Assembly (NCBI GenBank): GCA_000231825.2 | Contig: JH720294.1 | Coordinates: 2,777,855 to 2,813,716, forward strand | Origin: Tetrahymena elliotti 4EA | Lineage: Eukaryota > Ciliophora > Oligohymenophorea > Hymenostomatida > Tetrahymenidae | DNA length: 35,862 nt | Direction of reading: 5' to 3' | Shown: positions 10,534 through 22,800 of the stretch, one piece after another | How positions within the stretch are numbered: position 1 is the stretch's first letter | How the letters are laid out: each line of letters starts with the position of its first letter | Made by a program: the position numbers and the translations under genes | The notes under the pieces: generated by a model | What the model saw: only the letters and a program-made list of their open reading frames with translations | What the model was told of the DNA's origin: nothing | Database searches by the model: none

Positions 10534-11634
10534 TTTATTAATATCTTTTTATTTTAGAATATCCTTAATAACCTTGTAAAGAAAATAATAATTTATTAAT
10601 AAATTATAGACGCTAATTATTAAAGTAAATAATTATTTATAAATAAGTACATAGTTAGATAGATACATAGATACTCAGGCGAGTAATAGATATAATTAAA
10701 TAGGAATAGATAATAATTCATACAATTTCATTCTAAATTTTATATAAAAATATATTCATAAAAAAGGACAGAGAAGCTTTAATTATTCTATTATTCATTT
10801 CTATTAAATTTTATGGTTTCTTTTAAAAATAGGAAATTAAATCTACAAAATAAATGTCCAAAAAGATTTTATCAAAGATATGAATTGAATAAATAGATTA
10901 ACTAATATTCATTATTTTATAATTAAATTTAAATAAAATTAGAATATTTTAAAGACACCTTTTATTTTTAGTAGAGGTATTTATTTTGTATCATGAAAAG
11001 TTATTTAAACTTTTATGCTCTGACTTAGGTTTGATGAAGATAATAAAAATGAGAGATTTATTACAGCTGAATTTAATATTTTCGAAATAGTATTGAAGAC
11101 TTAAAATTTGAATATTGATGTGAGTAAATTTGGAATAAAAAACATTTTGAAAAAGTGGGTGATTGTTTTTGAGAGAAATATTATAAAAGAGAATGGAGTT
11201 GTTTGGTAGGGTTGAGTCATTCATTATTGAGGAAAATCTTTGTTTAAAATTACATGGTTGGGTGGGTAAATATAGGAAAGGAAAGAGAAAGGTTGTTTTT
11301 ATTTGTTAGTAAATTAATTGATTGACTGATTGATTTATTTTAGACAATGACTGTGAATTGTTTATTTATTTATTAATTTAAAAAAATTAATAAATTGAAT
11401 ATATTTTTTCTTTAGTTTCATAAGATTGATTAATCATTAAGCAAGTTATTAAGCAAGCAACAAGCAGACTTATTGATTTATAATACATATCTTCAAAACA
11501 GAATAAATAAATATATAAATTCAGCAAGATTATATAAGAAAAAGCTATTATAAAAATAAAATTTTAATTTGCTCTATAGCTGGGGATATCAAACATTAAT
11601 ATACACTATTTACTAGCCTTTTTATTTATACTGA
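10534..11634. other. Divergent intergenic region with simple repeats
   Basis: This is the shared 5' region of the minus-strand CD2BP2-like gene and the plus-strand SANT gene. It holds GATA/ATAG-type runs near 10655-10690 and ATTGATTGACTGATTGATTT near 11320. The 10991-11224 open frame is antisense noise. No core promoter motif can be named. Confidence 0.5.
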
Positions 11635-13674
11635 ATGACCAGCGTTGATAAAGAAATTTTGGAGGTTGACTTGGAGAATACAAGTAAACAAGTAAAAATA
11701 AATACACCAACAATTTAAAACATTGTTTAGAGCAGTAGTGAAAGCAGCAATAAAACTGAATAGGATGATTTGGAAAACAGGGAAGGCTTGGAACCAAATT
11801 TGACTAAAAAGAGGAAAATAAATGAAATATAAAATGATTTGAGGGGTAAAACATAGAATAGAATAAGAGATATAAATCCAGAGAGTATTCTTGAACACTT
11901 AAGAAACATAGCAACTTATGGTGAGAGATGGTATGTTTTTGCTACAAATTTATTCTTTATATGATCAAAATAAAATATTTCCTCATTAAATGTTTTTAAA
12001 TTTGTTACCACTTCTTCCAATTTCCTCTTTCCTGCTCAAAAATATCCTTTTTTATAACAGTCAGTTAAACGATGAAAGCGAAAAAGCCTTAGAATAAATC
12101 CTCGAATATAAACAAAATGCTCAAGGTTTGGTTGTCAACGAAGAGCTTTTTTAGGCGTAATTTATTTTATTGGGAATTATTAATGAGTATTATACTTTGC
12201 TCAACTCTGACTCTACCTCTCAATCATGCTGCTTATTTAAATTAAAGCTAATATTTAATAAAATAAATTCATTTTCTCTCTTTTTGAGAATCTTTTTATA
12301 GGATATTTAGTCATTAAATACATATTTTAAAAATTACAAGTTGATGCTTGATAAAATTTTTATTTCTATATAGATCTAAGGAAGGACATGAACTGACTCC
12401 TGCTATTTTCACTAAAAAAACCAATGTGACTGCTCGAATGAGTAAAAATATGCATACTTGGATGATAGGCTTTGAAAACTATCTCAGTATGGTTGCATAA
12501 TTGTATTATAAAAAGAATTTCAATATCCGCGAAATTCTAATGATTCCAGGTGAAAACAGAGATGCAGTTGTCCAAAATGCCCTCAACATCTCCTCAAATG
12601 GTGAAAAAAAGAAGCGCGGTCGTAAAAACACTTCAAAAGCGACCACCAATCAAAAAGAAAGCTATTCTGCCAGCACTAATGAAGAATCAAGTACCAAAAA
12701 ATCAGGTTCTGCAAATCAAAATAATTCAAATCATCATGGCAGGAGAGGACGCCCTTCTGCAAACCATGAAGACAAAAAGAGCGATTTACAATAATATAAC
12801 TTTTCTAAAGAAGAAATACAATTATCCATCCTTGACCAGCTCATAAATCCGCTAAAAACTGACTATCCTTTTGGTAATTTTGCTTTTTTATTAAGTTATG
12901 GTTGCTATTTATTTGACTAAGACTTACTCCTTTTATAACTCCCTAAGCTATTCTACTTATATTTGTTAACAAACTTTCAATCAAACAATATATCTTTCTT
13001 TCTATTTATTTTGCTTTCTATTTTACATCGTTTTCTATCAATATCAAAAATTTTCAAAATCAAATAGCTCTTAATTAATTAATCAATTAGTTAATTGATT
13101 GATGACATTTCTCATACTGTTTGTTTCAATAAGCAAAAAAGCAATTAATCAATAATATATCAAAAGCGCATATTATTTTTTACCGCGATACATTTTGATT
13201 AAGATTAATAGTCAAGAAAGAATAAATTTAACATTTACTTGATAGATGATTAAATCTTTCACTCTTTCTAAAAAAACCAACAAGAAAGTATCTAAATTCA
13301 ATTTTTTGTTTTAGAAGATACATTTTCACCAGCTTTAAAGAGTTTTTTTACAGAATTTTTATACTTTTTATTATGTTTATTTAAATTAATTTAATATAAA
13401 TTTTAATAAAAAGAATTGTGGAGTCCTAAAGAAATAGCCATCTTTGAGTGTGCTATGTGTAAATTCGGCAAATAATTTGGATTTATCTCTGCATTAGTAA
13501 AATTAATTTGATAAAGCTTAATAATTCATTAATAAACTAAATATAAAGATTGGAACTAAAACACATAGAGATGTATTTGAATTTTATTTAATGTGGAAAG
13601 GAACATCTCATTATAAAATATGGAAAATGCACAAAAATATAGGAAATAGAAACAATCACTCTCATTTAATTTGA
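11635..13674 (+). CDS. AT-hook and SANT-domain chromatin protein
   Basis: Five exons join in phase to 376 residues: 11635-11930, 12061-12186, 12374-12873, 13414-13496 and 13549-13674. The 540-nt third intron explains why the C-terminal domain is easily missed. Residues 308-357 read ELWSPKEIAIFECAMCKFGK, QFGFISAL, IGTKTHRDVFEFYLMWKGTS and HYKIW. This is the SANT pattern of MTA/MIER/CoREST-type proteins (W..E...FE.....GKDF..I......K....V.EFYY.WK.T..Y..W), which contact histone deacetylases or histone tails. Two basic patches fit AT-hooks: KKRGRK (220-225) and GRRGRPS (263-269), the latter with the RGRP core. No ELM2 motif was recognised. The region is GC-richer and its codons are more C-ending than in neighbouring DNA. 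A shorter second intron (12340-12373) is also in phase but starts GTTGAT, so I prefer GTATTA at 12187. A nuclear role is inferred. Confidence 0.78.
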
Positions 13675-14668
13675 AACTAAAAAATCTTACATATTTATAT
13701 CAATTTTATTAAATTACTTCTTACTTTCTCAAATTCAATTTATTCTTCCATAATTAAATTCACCTGAAGTATCTTTACTTTCCCCTTCTTCAAAAATTAA
13801 ATATTATTTTTCAAAACAACTTTTTATTTTAATAAATTGTTTTTTGTTTCTAATTCTTTTAATAAACTAATTAATTTATTTGGTATTTTTTTCAAATAAA
13901 ATAATTCTAAAAAAACATTTTTCCTTTTTCTTTTTGTTATAATATTCTAAGTTTCTATCTGCAAATACTTAATATTCTTTATTAAAAAATTTTGGAATAT
14001 GAAAGATCTCTCTTTATAAAAATAACTTAAATTTAACTAAAATAAATATTTTGTTTTTTTAGATAAGAAAAAAATAGATTCAAAAATATGAATTTAAAGT
14101 AAGAATAGTCTTAGAAATAAAACAGGATTCAATGGATCTATAAAAACTAAAAATCTGATTAATAAAATCTGAAATTTTTGATTTCGGAGAATGTAGACAG
14201 AAATACAGATATAATTATTTATTCTTACTATTTTTACTTTACTTTACTTGTTTGCTTGTTTGTTTTGATAGATAGTAAAGAAAGTGCCCTGTAAAAATTA
14301 TTTTTTATTTTGTTAAACCGCAAAAACTTGTTATAAGAATAAGCGAAAAAAAATACATAAATAAATTAATAAACAAAAATTAAAGATAAAAAATCATAAA
14401 ATTTAAATAGAGATAAAAGATATATTATTTATAGATAGATTGATAAGTAAATGAACCCCGAATTACAGTACTACTAATAGCAATAGTGTAATATAACAGT
14501 TGATTCCAAACTAAACATATTTAAGGGATCAGTTAATAGTCTTTGTTGTTTGTAATAAGCTATTAATCTGATCCATTAAGTCAGCAATTCATTTTAAACT
14601 AGCAATTAGATAGCTTTATTTATCAAATAATAATAATGTTATTATTATCAGAATTAGTCGATTAAAAT
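13675..14668. other. Intergenic, no gene seen
   Basis: 3' region of the SANT gene and 5' region of the DCAF7 orthologue. Simple-sequence stretches (TTTACTTTACTTTACTTG and TTGCTTGTTTG near 14230-14262) are present. No conserved frame. Confidence 0.5.
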
Positions 14669-16540
14669 ATGGATGATGGAGCTTAAAATTAAGTTTTTTC
14701 TTACTAGGCTCCATGGATAATTTATGCCCTAGGCTTTTCTAATAGACCTGGGTATAATTATCGTATTGGTATTGGAAGTTTCCTTGAAGATGTTGATAAC
14801 TAAGTAATCTTTTAAATCAATTATTTTTTGTTACTCTTTTTGAATTTAAGCAAGATTGTTTTCAAATTTTCTGATTTTATATAAAAATTACCTACTTGTC
14901 CAAAATATAAAAACCAGGTCTTAAAATAGATGTCAATAATCATGCTCTTGATTCAATAAATACATTAAACAACTATTAAACATTTCATTTTAATTTAAAC
15001 AAAATAGATCGAAATCATCTAGCTCAATGAAGAAAAGCAAATGTTTGAAAAAAAATGCAGCTTTGAACATACCTATCCTCCCACTAAGCTTATATGGATT
15101 CCTGATATTGTAATTATTTGGTTCATAAAAAATTAAGCTTAGTAGCTCTTATGCACATTTGAATTCAATTGAAATGATCTTTCATGCAATACCAATAAAA
15201 ATGCTAGCAAAAAAAATCAAAAAGAAAAGAAAAAAAGACTGATTGATAGATAGATAAATATATTATAATATATAGCAAATTAATTCTACACTTTTATTTA
15301 CCTCCTACCTAAAACTTTCAAAAAAATAATTCATTTCATACTAATTTAATTTAATTGATTGATTGAGCTATTTCTACAAAGATTATTGAGAGATTAATTC
15401 TATCTAATATTTTGTCTTTATTATTTAGAATGGAGAATATTCTGACATTTTAGCTACTTCTGGTGAGTATCTTAAGATTTGGGAAGTTAAAAATAATGAA
15501 ACTGTAGTTTCAAAATGCGACTTGATTAATGTAAATATCTAATTATTTAAATGAAAATCATCAAAAATACATTTTTTCTTTAGTAAAATGAATTCTCTGC
15601 TCCTTTGACTTCCTTTGATTGGAATATTAAAAACTAAAATTTGATCGGAACTGCATCAATTGATACAACTTGTACCATTTGGGATATAGAAAAGGAAACT
15701 GTTTTCACATAGTTAATTGCACATGATAAAGAAGTTTATGATATCAGTTTTTCACCAGATAAGAATTTGTTTGCCTCTGTTGGAGCTGATGGTAGTGCTC
15801 GTTAATTCGATTTGAGGTATTATTATAAACTAAATATTGTCCATGAATATTGATTAATCATTTTTTGTATTAAAAAAGAAACTTAGAACACTCAACTGTT
15901 CTTTATGAAACTGAAAATAATAATCCTTTATTGAAATTAGCTTGGAATAGGTAAATAAATATTAAGATTATAAAAGAGTAGCTTTTAGTAATGATATGTT
16001 TAATAAATTATAGAAATGATCAGCATTATGTAGCTGTTATAGAAATGGATTAATGCCATGTTACATTGTTAGACACAAGGTATTTTTAAAAGTTTAAATA
16101 TAGTTCAGTTGCTTAAATATTATTTCAAATATCTAAAAGACAACCATTGACTCCTGTTTGCAAGTTCAATAATCATAAGGATTGTGTTAATGCTCTTGCT
16201 TGGGCTCCTTAATCTAGGTATATTTATATCATAAATTTTATACCAAAATAGCAAAATCAATTGAAATTTTTATTGTAAAACTAAATAATAGTTCACATAT
16301 TTGCACTGTCGGTGATGATTGCCAATCATTAATTTGGGATTTAAGTGAATTACGTCCTGAGATAACTGGTAAATTTCAGCTTTAATAAATTAATTGTTAA
16401 AAGAATTATTTATTTTTTGAATAGATCCCTTATTAGAATACAAAGCTGATGGAGAAATAGCCAATCTTTCTTGGTCTCTTCTCTAAAATGAGTGGTTAGC
16501 AATTTGCTTCTAAAATAATTTACAAATCCTCAAGGTTTGA
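14669..16540 (+). CDS. DCAF7: DCAF7/WDR68 (HAN11) WD40 protein
   Basis: Nine exons, all phase-consistent, encode 326 residues (human about 342): 14669-14803, 15008-15109, 15429-15530, 15584-15816, 15879-15950, 16014-16079, 16140-16217, 16292-16368 and 16425-16540. Landmarks follow DCAF7 in order: YQAPWIIYALGFSNRP, HTYPPTKLIWIPD, SDILATSGEYLKIWEV, LTSFDWN, IGTASIDTTCTIWDIE, LIAHDKEVYDISFSP, FASVGADGSARQFDLR, EHSTVLYE, CVNALAWAPQS, CTVGDDCQSLIWDL and a terminus at LQILKV. DCAF7 is a seven-bladed propeller that scaffolds DYRK/HIPK-family kinases and serves as a CUL4-DDB1 substrate receptor. Its plant relative is TTG1. The TGA falls exactly at the family's usual C-terminus, which confirms TGA as stop, and many in-frame TAA/TAG sit at Gln positions. 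Very secure. Confidence 0.95.
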
Positions 16541-17821
16541 TAAGAACATACAAAAGATTTAATAAAAAAATAAATAAATAACAATAAAATATAAAAATCT
16601 ATTTACTATCAACAACAACAATGATAAAAATATGAATTAATGATTAAAACTTAACTTTGCTCAATTTATGCTTAAATTACAAATACTCTCTTGCATATTT
16701 TATTACTAGCCAAATGAATTAAGGAATGAATCAATGAAAAGGATCTAGTATATTTAAATTTGAAGGAAGTTCAAAAAATAAACGAACGAACGAACAAACA
16801 AACAAACAAATAATCTTGCTTGGTTACATAAATGAAAAATAAATAGATGAAGAAATTTATTTGAATGAATTTTTTAGTTATGAAAATCTAAACTTAATAA
16901 GATAAAATTGTAAATAAATAAATGGATAAATAAATTAATAATAAATATTTGTCATCATTCTCAAATTATTTGGACTAATATAACATATTAGTTTTACAAG
17001 CTAAAATCTAACAAACTGATTCTATTCTATTTGGCTATCAATATACTTTTTTAATTTTCATAAGATATTTTAGGGAGTTTTTACCATAACTTAGTCTTTA
17101 ACTTAAACAAAATATATAATTACATCCTATAATTTTAATAAATGTGTTCATATACTTTATTTTCTCATGTAAATTTACAACAATTACAAGCAAAAATTCA
17201 ATTTAATTCCATTATATTCTATTTTTATTATATTTATTAGTTTTTAAATTAAATACCCTAATTTGTTTTAAAATTCCAAAAATTTTTCAAAAAATAAAAA
17301 AACCCAAAAAAAAATTTGGATTTCAAAAATAGAATATTTTTATTCATTACAGTAAAAAGTAAATTTGAAATATTTACAGTATATTCGAAATTTATTTATT
17401 AAATTCTTAGAGCTTTTTATAAGTTTAATTTTTGAATTCAAATTCTTTAATTTTACTCCCAAAATGAAAGGAGAAAGGTATTTATTTAAAATAAATCATT
17501 CAAAAATCCATGAGGGAGTTCTTTCAACTTTTTAGTTGTTGAATTAAATAGGAAATATTTTGAGTTTAATATTTTAGAAACATAAGCTTTTGAGCGAACA
17601 ACTTTTGAGCATGAAAATAATTTTTTAATGATTGTTAAACAGATAAAGAAACATTAAAATATTCAAATTAAAACAATATAATATCATTAATATCATTAAT
17701 ATCAGCTTAACATAATTTATATTTATTTTCCATTAAATAATAAATAGCCATTTAATTGAGTGATTTTATTTCTCAAATATTCCTCAATTAATTTAGCATT
17801 TAATCTATTTTAATAGTTTTC
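16541..17821. other. Convergent intergenic region
   Basis: Between the 3' ends of DCAF7 and TMCO1. Apart from the tetranucleotide repeat at 16780-16811, I see only AT-rich DNA. The ATATCATTAATATCATTAATATC triplication near 17684 is a short local repeat. Confidence 0.5.
16780..16811. repeat. AACG/AACA tetranucleotide microsatellite
   Basis: About three AACG units run directly into about four AACA units just downstream of DCAF7. The switch from one unit to the other indicates point mutation followed by slippage. Confidence 0.9.
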
Positions 17822-18778
17822 TCACTTACCCCATTAAGGTGGTTAACCCCAAGGAGAAGCCATAGGAGACTTGGGAGCTTCAAATCCTAAATTAGATAAT
17901 TAATGAATTAAATAAAGACATTTATTTAACTTAAGAAAAAGAGTGAAAATATATTAAGATATTTTACCGAATACTTTTTAGATGTTAGTTCTCCAAATGT
18001 AAGCAACTTGGACATAGATGAAAATATAAGCACAATCAGTAAAATCTTCACCAGTAATACCTAATTAAAAATATATATGAAAATTTCATAAACAAATAAT
18101 TCATTTTACCTCTATGGGTTAATCCAGTGATGAAGGAGATAGGATGGAAAGGAAGCTTGGCAACAATTAATCCTAAAAAGATAGTTGAATGAATGAATGT
18201 AAGTTTGAATGGAAAATTGTAATTATACCTGCAAATAATGAACCAATACTGTATAAAGCACCAATCATGAAAATTGCAATAAGGAAAGTAGACTTCATCT
18301 TGAAAGAGCTCATATCTTGGTTGAAACGCTTTAATGTGTTTTCAATTTATGCTAATTTTTTATCGTGAGCAGCTTATTGAGAGAAAGTGAGGTAGACTTC
18401 TTAAGCTTTATTCAACTTATTTTGAGAGTTTTCTATATTTTACTTAAGAGTCTTATATTCATCTCTTCTGTAAACGATCAACCAAGTGGCGACTGTAATT
18501 ATAGAACATAATTTGCTTAATAAATTGAAATTAGTTGATATTCAGTTCAATATTTTTAGAATTAGTTTAGTGATTGCTTTTTCATTATCATAAATATAAA
18601 ATGATCATTTCTATCTATTCTAAATTGAAGTTCAAACTGCATGCTAAGAGAGCTATTGACTAAATAAGTAAATAAAATTATGAGTTTTACATTCAGAAAT
18701 AGATGAAGTGACCATAGCGCATAGAATAACTAAGAAGAAATTAAATATGCTAATATCGTGAACGTTTTCTACAGACAT
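17822..18778 (-). CDS. TMCO1: TMCO1, ER calcium load-activated channel
   Basis: Five exons (18691-18778, 18229-18492, 18110-18172, 17968-18060, 17822-17886) give 190 residues, close to human TMCO1 at 188. The order is characteristic: a first membrane segment at about residues 10-28, WLIVYRRDEYKTLK, a coiled coil (about 45-90), FKMKSTFLIAIFMIGALYSI (second segment), then VAKLPFHPISFITGLTHRG and DFTDCAYIFIYV with NIQKVFG, matching human VAKLPFTPL.Y..GLSHR and DDTTDCSFIFLY...NIQKILG. TMCO1 is a member of the Oxa1/EMC3/Get1 superfamily. It sits in the ER membrane, works with ribosome-bound translocon complexes and has been described as a Ca2+ leak activated by store overload. The tail PWGQPPQWGK replaces the human Gly/Pro-rich end. 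Secure. Confidence 0.95.
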
Positions 18779-19869
18779 ACCTTTTAATAAATTCTATAAA
18801 TATTTATCTAATTTTTAATCTTTAAAAAATAAATATTTTTATTTTAAAAAATCAAATCTTCATATCCTTTTAAAAATCAATCAAAAAAAATAATTAGATT
18901 ATTAATGAATATTTCTTTGTATTCATTTCATTATGTATCTTATTCACTTCAATAAATCAATAATAACCAATTTATTATCATTTCTTAACAAATCAATCTC
19001 TTCTTTTCATTCAAAAATATCAAATAACCCACCCTTTCCATTTAATATTGTACTCCAAAAATTCAATTCTTTCTTCTGTTAATCATTGCTTCTTTTTTAC
19101 ACGTCAGTATAATACCGATGATATATCTACCATTTCATTAATACTACCTACTTATTTTTCTAAATTCTAAAGAAATTTGATTCAAAGTAATGGAAATAAT
19201 TGTACAACTTCGATGATTGATTGATTCACAAAAGTTTTATTTTCGAAGCAATTTTTACTGATGTTGAAGCTAATTAGAAACAATTTATTTTTTCATTTCA
19301 TCATTTTTGTAAATTTAAGATTGGATTTAATTTATTAAAAATATAAAAACTATTATTCAACTAATGGTAATCCAAATTTCTAACAGGAAGTAAAATTTCT
19401 TAAGAAGGTTATCATTTATAAGTTAATTTTAGTGCTTGAAATATAGACAAATATTATTAAAAATAAAAAGAATATCTTCTAAAAAAAAATAAATTTATTT
19501 TGTAAATATAAAATAAAAATGAGTATTTATAATAAATTAATTGATCTGAAATTAACCATTAAAATTTTTAATCACCTGTGTGTATGAATTATACAAATAT
19601 TTACTGTAAGAGATCTATCTACAATAGAAAAAACATTTTTCATTTAATTGTTAGAAAGTACTTGTATTAAATAATTTTTATAATTTTTCAAAGTAAATTG
19701 CTATCATTTTTTACTAATTTTAGTAAAAATAATGTGAATATTGAATATTAAACTAAAGCTTAACCTTCGCTTATAATTTTTAATAAAAGATTGAATAGAT
19801 AGATAACGAGTTAGATAATTATTAATATATAGTGTTTTACTCAAGATATATTTAAAATATTTAATATGC
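18779..19869. other. Intergenic, no gene seen
   Basis: 5' side of TMCO1 and 3' side of the small gene at 19870. The minus frame covering 19704-19949 is an out-of-phase reading across the small gene's second exon. Nothing else is recognisable. Confidence 0.5.
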
Positions 19870-20148
19870 TCAATCTTAGTTTTAGTTGCTAAGATATTTT
19901 TGTTACATTTAATGCTAAAACTGATCAATTTTTTACATGTTGAATTCATAGGCTTGATCTATTTCTCTTCTCTAATTTTAACATGATGATGAATTATTCT
20001 TGATTAAGAATAAAAAAATGTAAATTACTTTTAACTAAACATATTGTTCAAGTGCTTCTTTGATAGTTATTTATTCTTTATTTGGCAAGCTTTGTAAATA
20101 TTATAAAAATTTATCTTTATCAAGAATATCTTGTGCTTGAGGGTCCAT
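19870..20148 (-). CDS. Small 73-residue helical protein, two exons
   Basis: ATG at 20148 (AAAATG context) starts MDPQAQDILDKDKFLQYLQS. Exon 1 (20029-20148, 40 codons) ends in phase at GTAATT. A 57-nt intron (19972-20028) ends in TTAG, and exon 2 (19870-19971) continues RREIDQAYEFNMQKIDQ to TGA. The protein is charged, Gln-rich and helical throughout, with heptad-like spacing in exon 2 suggesting a coiled coil; no signal peptide or membrane segment is visible. It lies on the same strand as the WD40 gene 0.3 kb upstream. I do not recognise the family. The splice signals, codon composition and clean termini argue for a real gene over a chance frame. Confidence 0.55.
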
Positions 20149-20455
20149 TTTAAATTACTTCTACACTTAGTAATCTTTTTAAAATTTTTAATTTAGAAAG
20201 TAGATATTAATTTAATTTTTGTTTTTTAATTTCAAATTAATATTTGCGCTAAATCTAAATTATCATCGCATATTGAATGCTATTTTATTCAATAAAAAGC
20301 AAACATGCAAAATAATTAACTAACTAAATTACCAACAAAAAACTAAAATATAAATTAAACTAGAAATAAGCAACCATTTTTAATAAAATTTTTTTATATT
20401 ATTTACAAATACTCAAAACATCTAAATTTTATTATTTAATTAATATTTTTATGAA
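20149..20455. other. Short spacer between co-directional genes
   Basis: AT-rich. It must hold the 3' UTR of the WD40 gene and the promoter of the 73-residue gene. No motif can be named. Confidence 0.5.
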
Positions 20456-22408
20456 TCATGTAAATGACCATATTTTTATTTCTTCATTTCTTGATCCAGT
20501 ATAAATTTTCTTGTTTACTATGTCAATATCCATAGCCCAAACAACATCAGTATGTCCCTTCATAGAAAATCTAAGGGATTGCTGGTCAAAAACATCCCAA
20601 ATATTAACAATATTATCATTGCCTGAAGAAACAAATATATTAGAGAGCTAAGATTTTTGAATGGATGAATTATTTTTGTTATATAATTTAGAATAAAAAG
20701 ATTCAGTCTTCGACACAGCATCTCTGTGTCCGAATATTGTTTTTAAATTTTTAAACATTCTTATATCCCATATTTTAATGAATGAATCATGAGATCCTGA
20801 AAGAAAAGTGTATTCACTGAGCTATGAAATACTATTTATGATTTCATTTGAATTTTGCACCATGTTTGTAGGTTTGTGTTTTCTTAAATCCCAAAGATAA
20901 ATTAGACTGTCATTGGAACCACTAAGGAAATACTAATTATTTAGAGATTTAAAATCACAAAGCACCTAAACTGAAGATGTATGTGCTGTTAATTTATCTA
21001 TGCTTTCATAATTAAATTTTTCAATAGGAATATTTAAGATATTTGAAGTTGAACATCCACATAAAATCTGATTCCCCTTTACAATAATAGACTAAATATT
21101 CTTCTCATAAGGCTCTTTTTTCCCTAGTTTTAGATATTTTTTGTGAGATTTATTTTTACTAGTAGAAGATGCACTTATTTCTACATTTTGACTTAGATTT
21201 ACTGATTTAGACATTTCATTTTCTTATGAATTTCTTTTATCAGAAAGAAGAACCGACTTAGAAATATCTTATCTATCACTTATGGATTAATTTTCTTCTT
21301 TTTCAATGCTAAAGTCAAGTTAATATATTTCCAATGAAGAGTTAAAATGAGAGCAAATCAATAGATTTTAACCTTCTTTAAAAGCTGCTGCTGAAATACC
21401 TCCATTATAAGTGTTTATTTCGATAACAGGTTAACTTTTTTATAAATTCCAAGCTTTAATTATACCATCCCAGCCTGTAGAAATCAATTAAACTGGATCT
21501 ATATTATCTAAAGAGGCAGGATTTTATAATGAATTGTTTGGCTATTGAATATCTTCTTTTAATAATTATGAGACTGAAATGATTTAAGAAATAGGATTTA
21601 GATGTGCAAATATTGACTATTCCAACTAAATTTAAGTAATAGTATCTTCATATATAGAGTTAAAATTCATTTTTGGTGGTTATAACTCATATTCTATAGA
21701 CAAATTATCCATTTTAGCAGGAAATGCATTCAAAGAGAGTTTAGAAAATATTTGCTGTAAATCAATTTGTATATTTTCAAAGTTATTGCGAATACTATCT
21801 GTATTAATAAGATTTTATTATTGCTTTTCTTAAAGATCTTCACAAATTCTCTCTAAATGAGGTAGTTTATGAATAATGCTGTACTAAACACTCTTTAGAC
21901 CTTGAGTAATAGTGTAATTATCAAACGTTTAGTTATTTGAATAGCTGCTTATAGATTCATTTAATCTATTAACATGCTTTTTTATGTTGTATGTATCATC
22001 ACTGATTTCTTGCAAAAGCTTTGAAAATATCTTGCGAAATTTCTCACTAAAAAGTGAGACTCCATTCAAAACATTCTACTAACAATTATCAAGATAGCTT
22101 AAAAATGATTTTTAAAGTTAAGCAAAACATTCTTCAACAATTAAATTAGCGTTATTCTTTTGATTTGAAACTTTTTCATTTAATTGAATAATCTTTTTTC
22201 TCATATTTTGTAGTCTCTCAATGCTAGACTGAATTTGATCACTTTCTAAGCTGCTAAATTAAGATATATCAACACTATTATTGTGCTTCTTTTACTATAA
22301 ACACTATTGGCAAAGTAGAATCTCTTAGCAATCTAAATCTAAACAAATCTTCAAAATTCTCTTACTATTGTGCTTAGAACAAGTAGGAAATTTCCCTCCT
22401 TCTGACAT
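20456..22408 (-). CDS. Zinc-binding, coiled-coil and WD40-repeat protein
   Basis: A single exon of 650 codons with no internal TGA. The N-terminus has a B-box-like cluster, C10-x2-H13, C22-x4-C27, C33-x2-C36, H42 (TCSKHNS...CLDLDCQEILLCQQC). Residues about 55-215 are Lys/Glu/Gln-rich with regular hydrophobics, likely coiled coil. From about residue 305 WD-type blades appear: STGWDGIIKAWNL, LSGSNDSLIYLWDLR, LSGSHDSFIKIWDIR, VSSGNDNIVNIWDV and KGHTDVVWAMDI, with the protein ending TGSRNEEIKIWSFT. Between blades is a polar Ser-rich insert (about 400-450). The combination resembles ciliate B-box/WD proteins of unknown role, and a scaffold function is the only safe inference. It shares the Cys-x2-His...Cys-x2-Cys plus coiled-coil plan with the gene at 6786. 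Confidence 0.8.
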
Positions 22409-22800
22409 AATTTTGATAAAAATAAATACAAACTAAATAGAATTAATTAAAAATTACTTTCTAATGAAATTGTGTATTTTCAATATCAACAAAATCACCA
22501 GGTTTATTTTATAAACCATTTACTATGATATTTATTAATACAGGGGCTTAGCAAATTAATTCGAGCATATAAAAAATTATATTAATTCTTCAACTAGAGC
22601 TAGGTATAAATTTTTCTTTTATTAGAAGGAGGAGATATGCTTGCCCGATACTGTTAGAATAATCAATAAATTAAAAGTCGTTAGACTGTATCTATTATTT
22701 TCTTATTTTATTCAATTTCTTCTTAAAAAATTTTCAATTTTACGAAACTTTGATCAATAATAAATTTTGAACAATATTTCGTTAATCATTAGTAAATGTT
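22409..22800. other. Upstream of WD40 gene; left flank of transposase relic
   Basis: No coding. AATCAATAA...GTCGT near 22650-22680 vaguely mirrors GTATACGACTTATTGATT at 23857-23874 and could be a decayed inverted end, but the match is too weak to call. Confidence 0.4.

Noticed and set aside
11606..11909. Three overlapping minus-strand hydrophobic frames
   Set aside because: Antisense of exon 1 of the SANT gene; the plus-strand model is phase-consistent over five exons.
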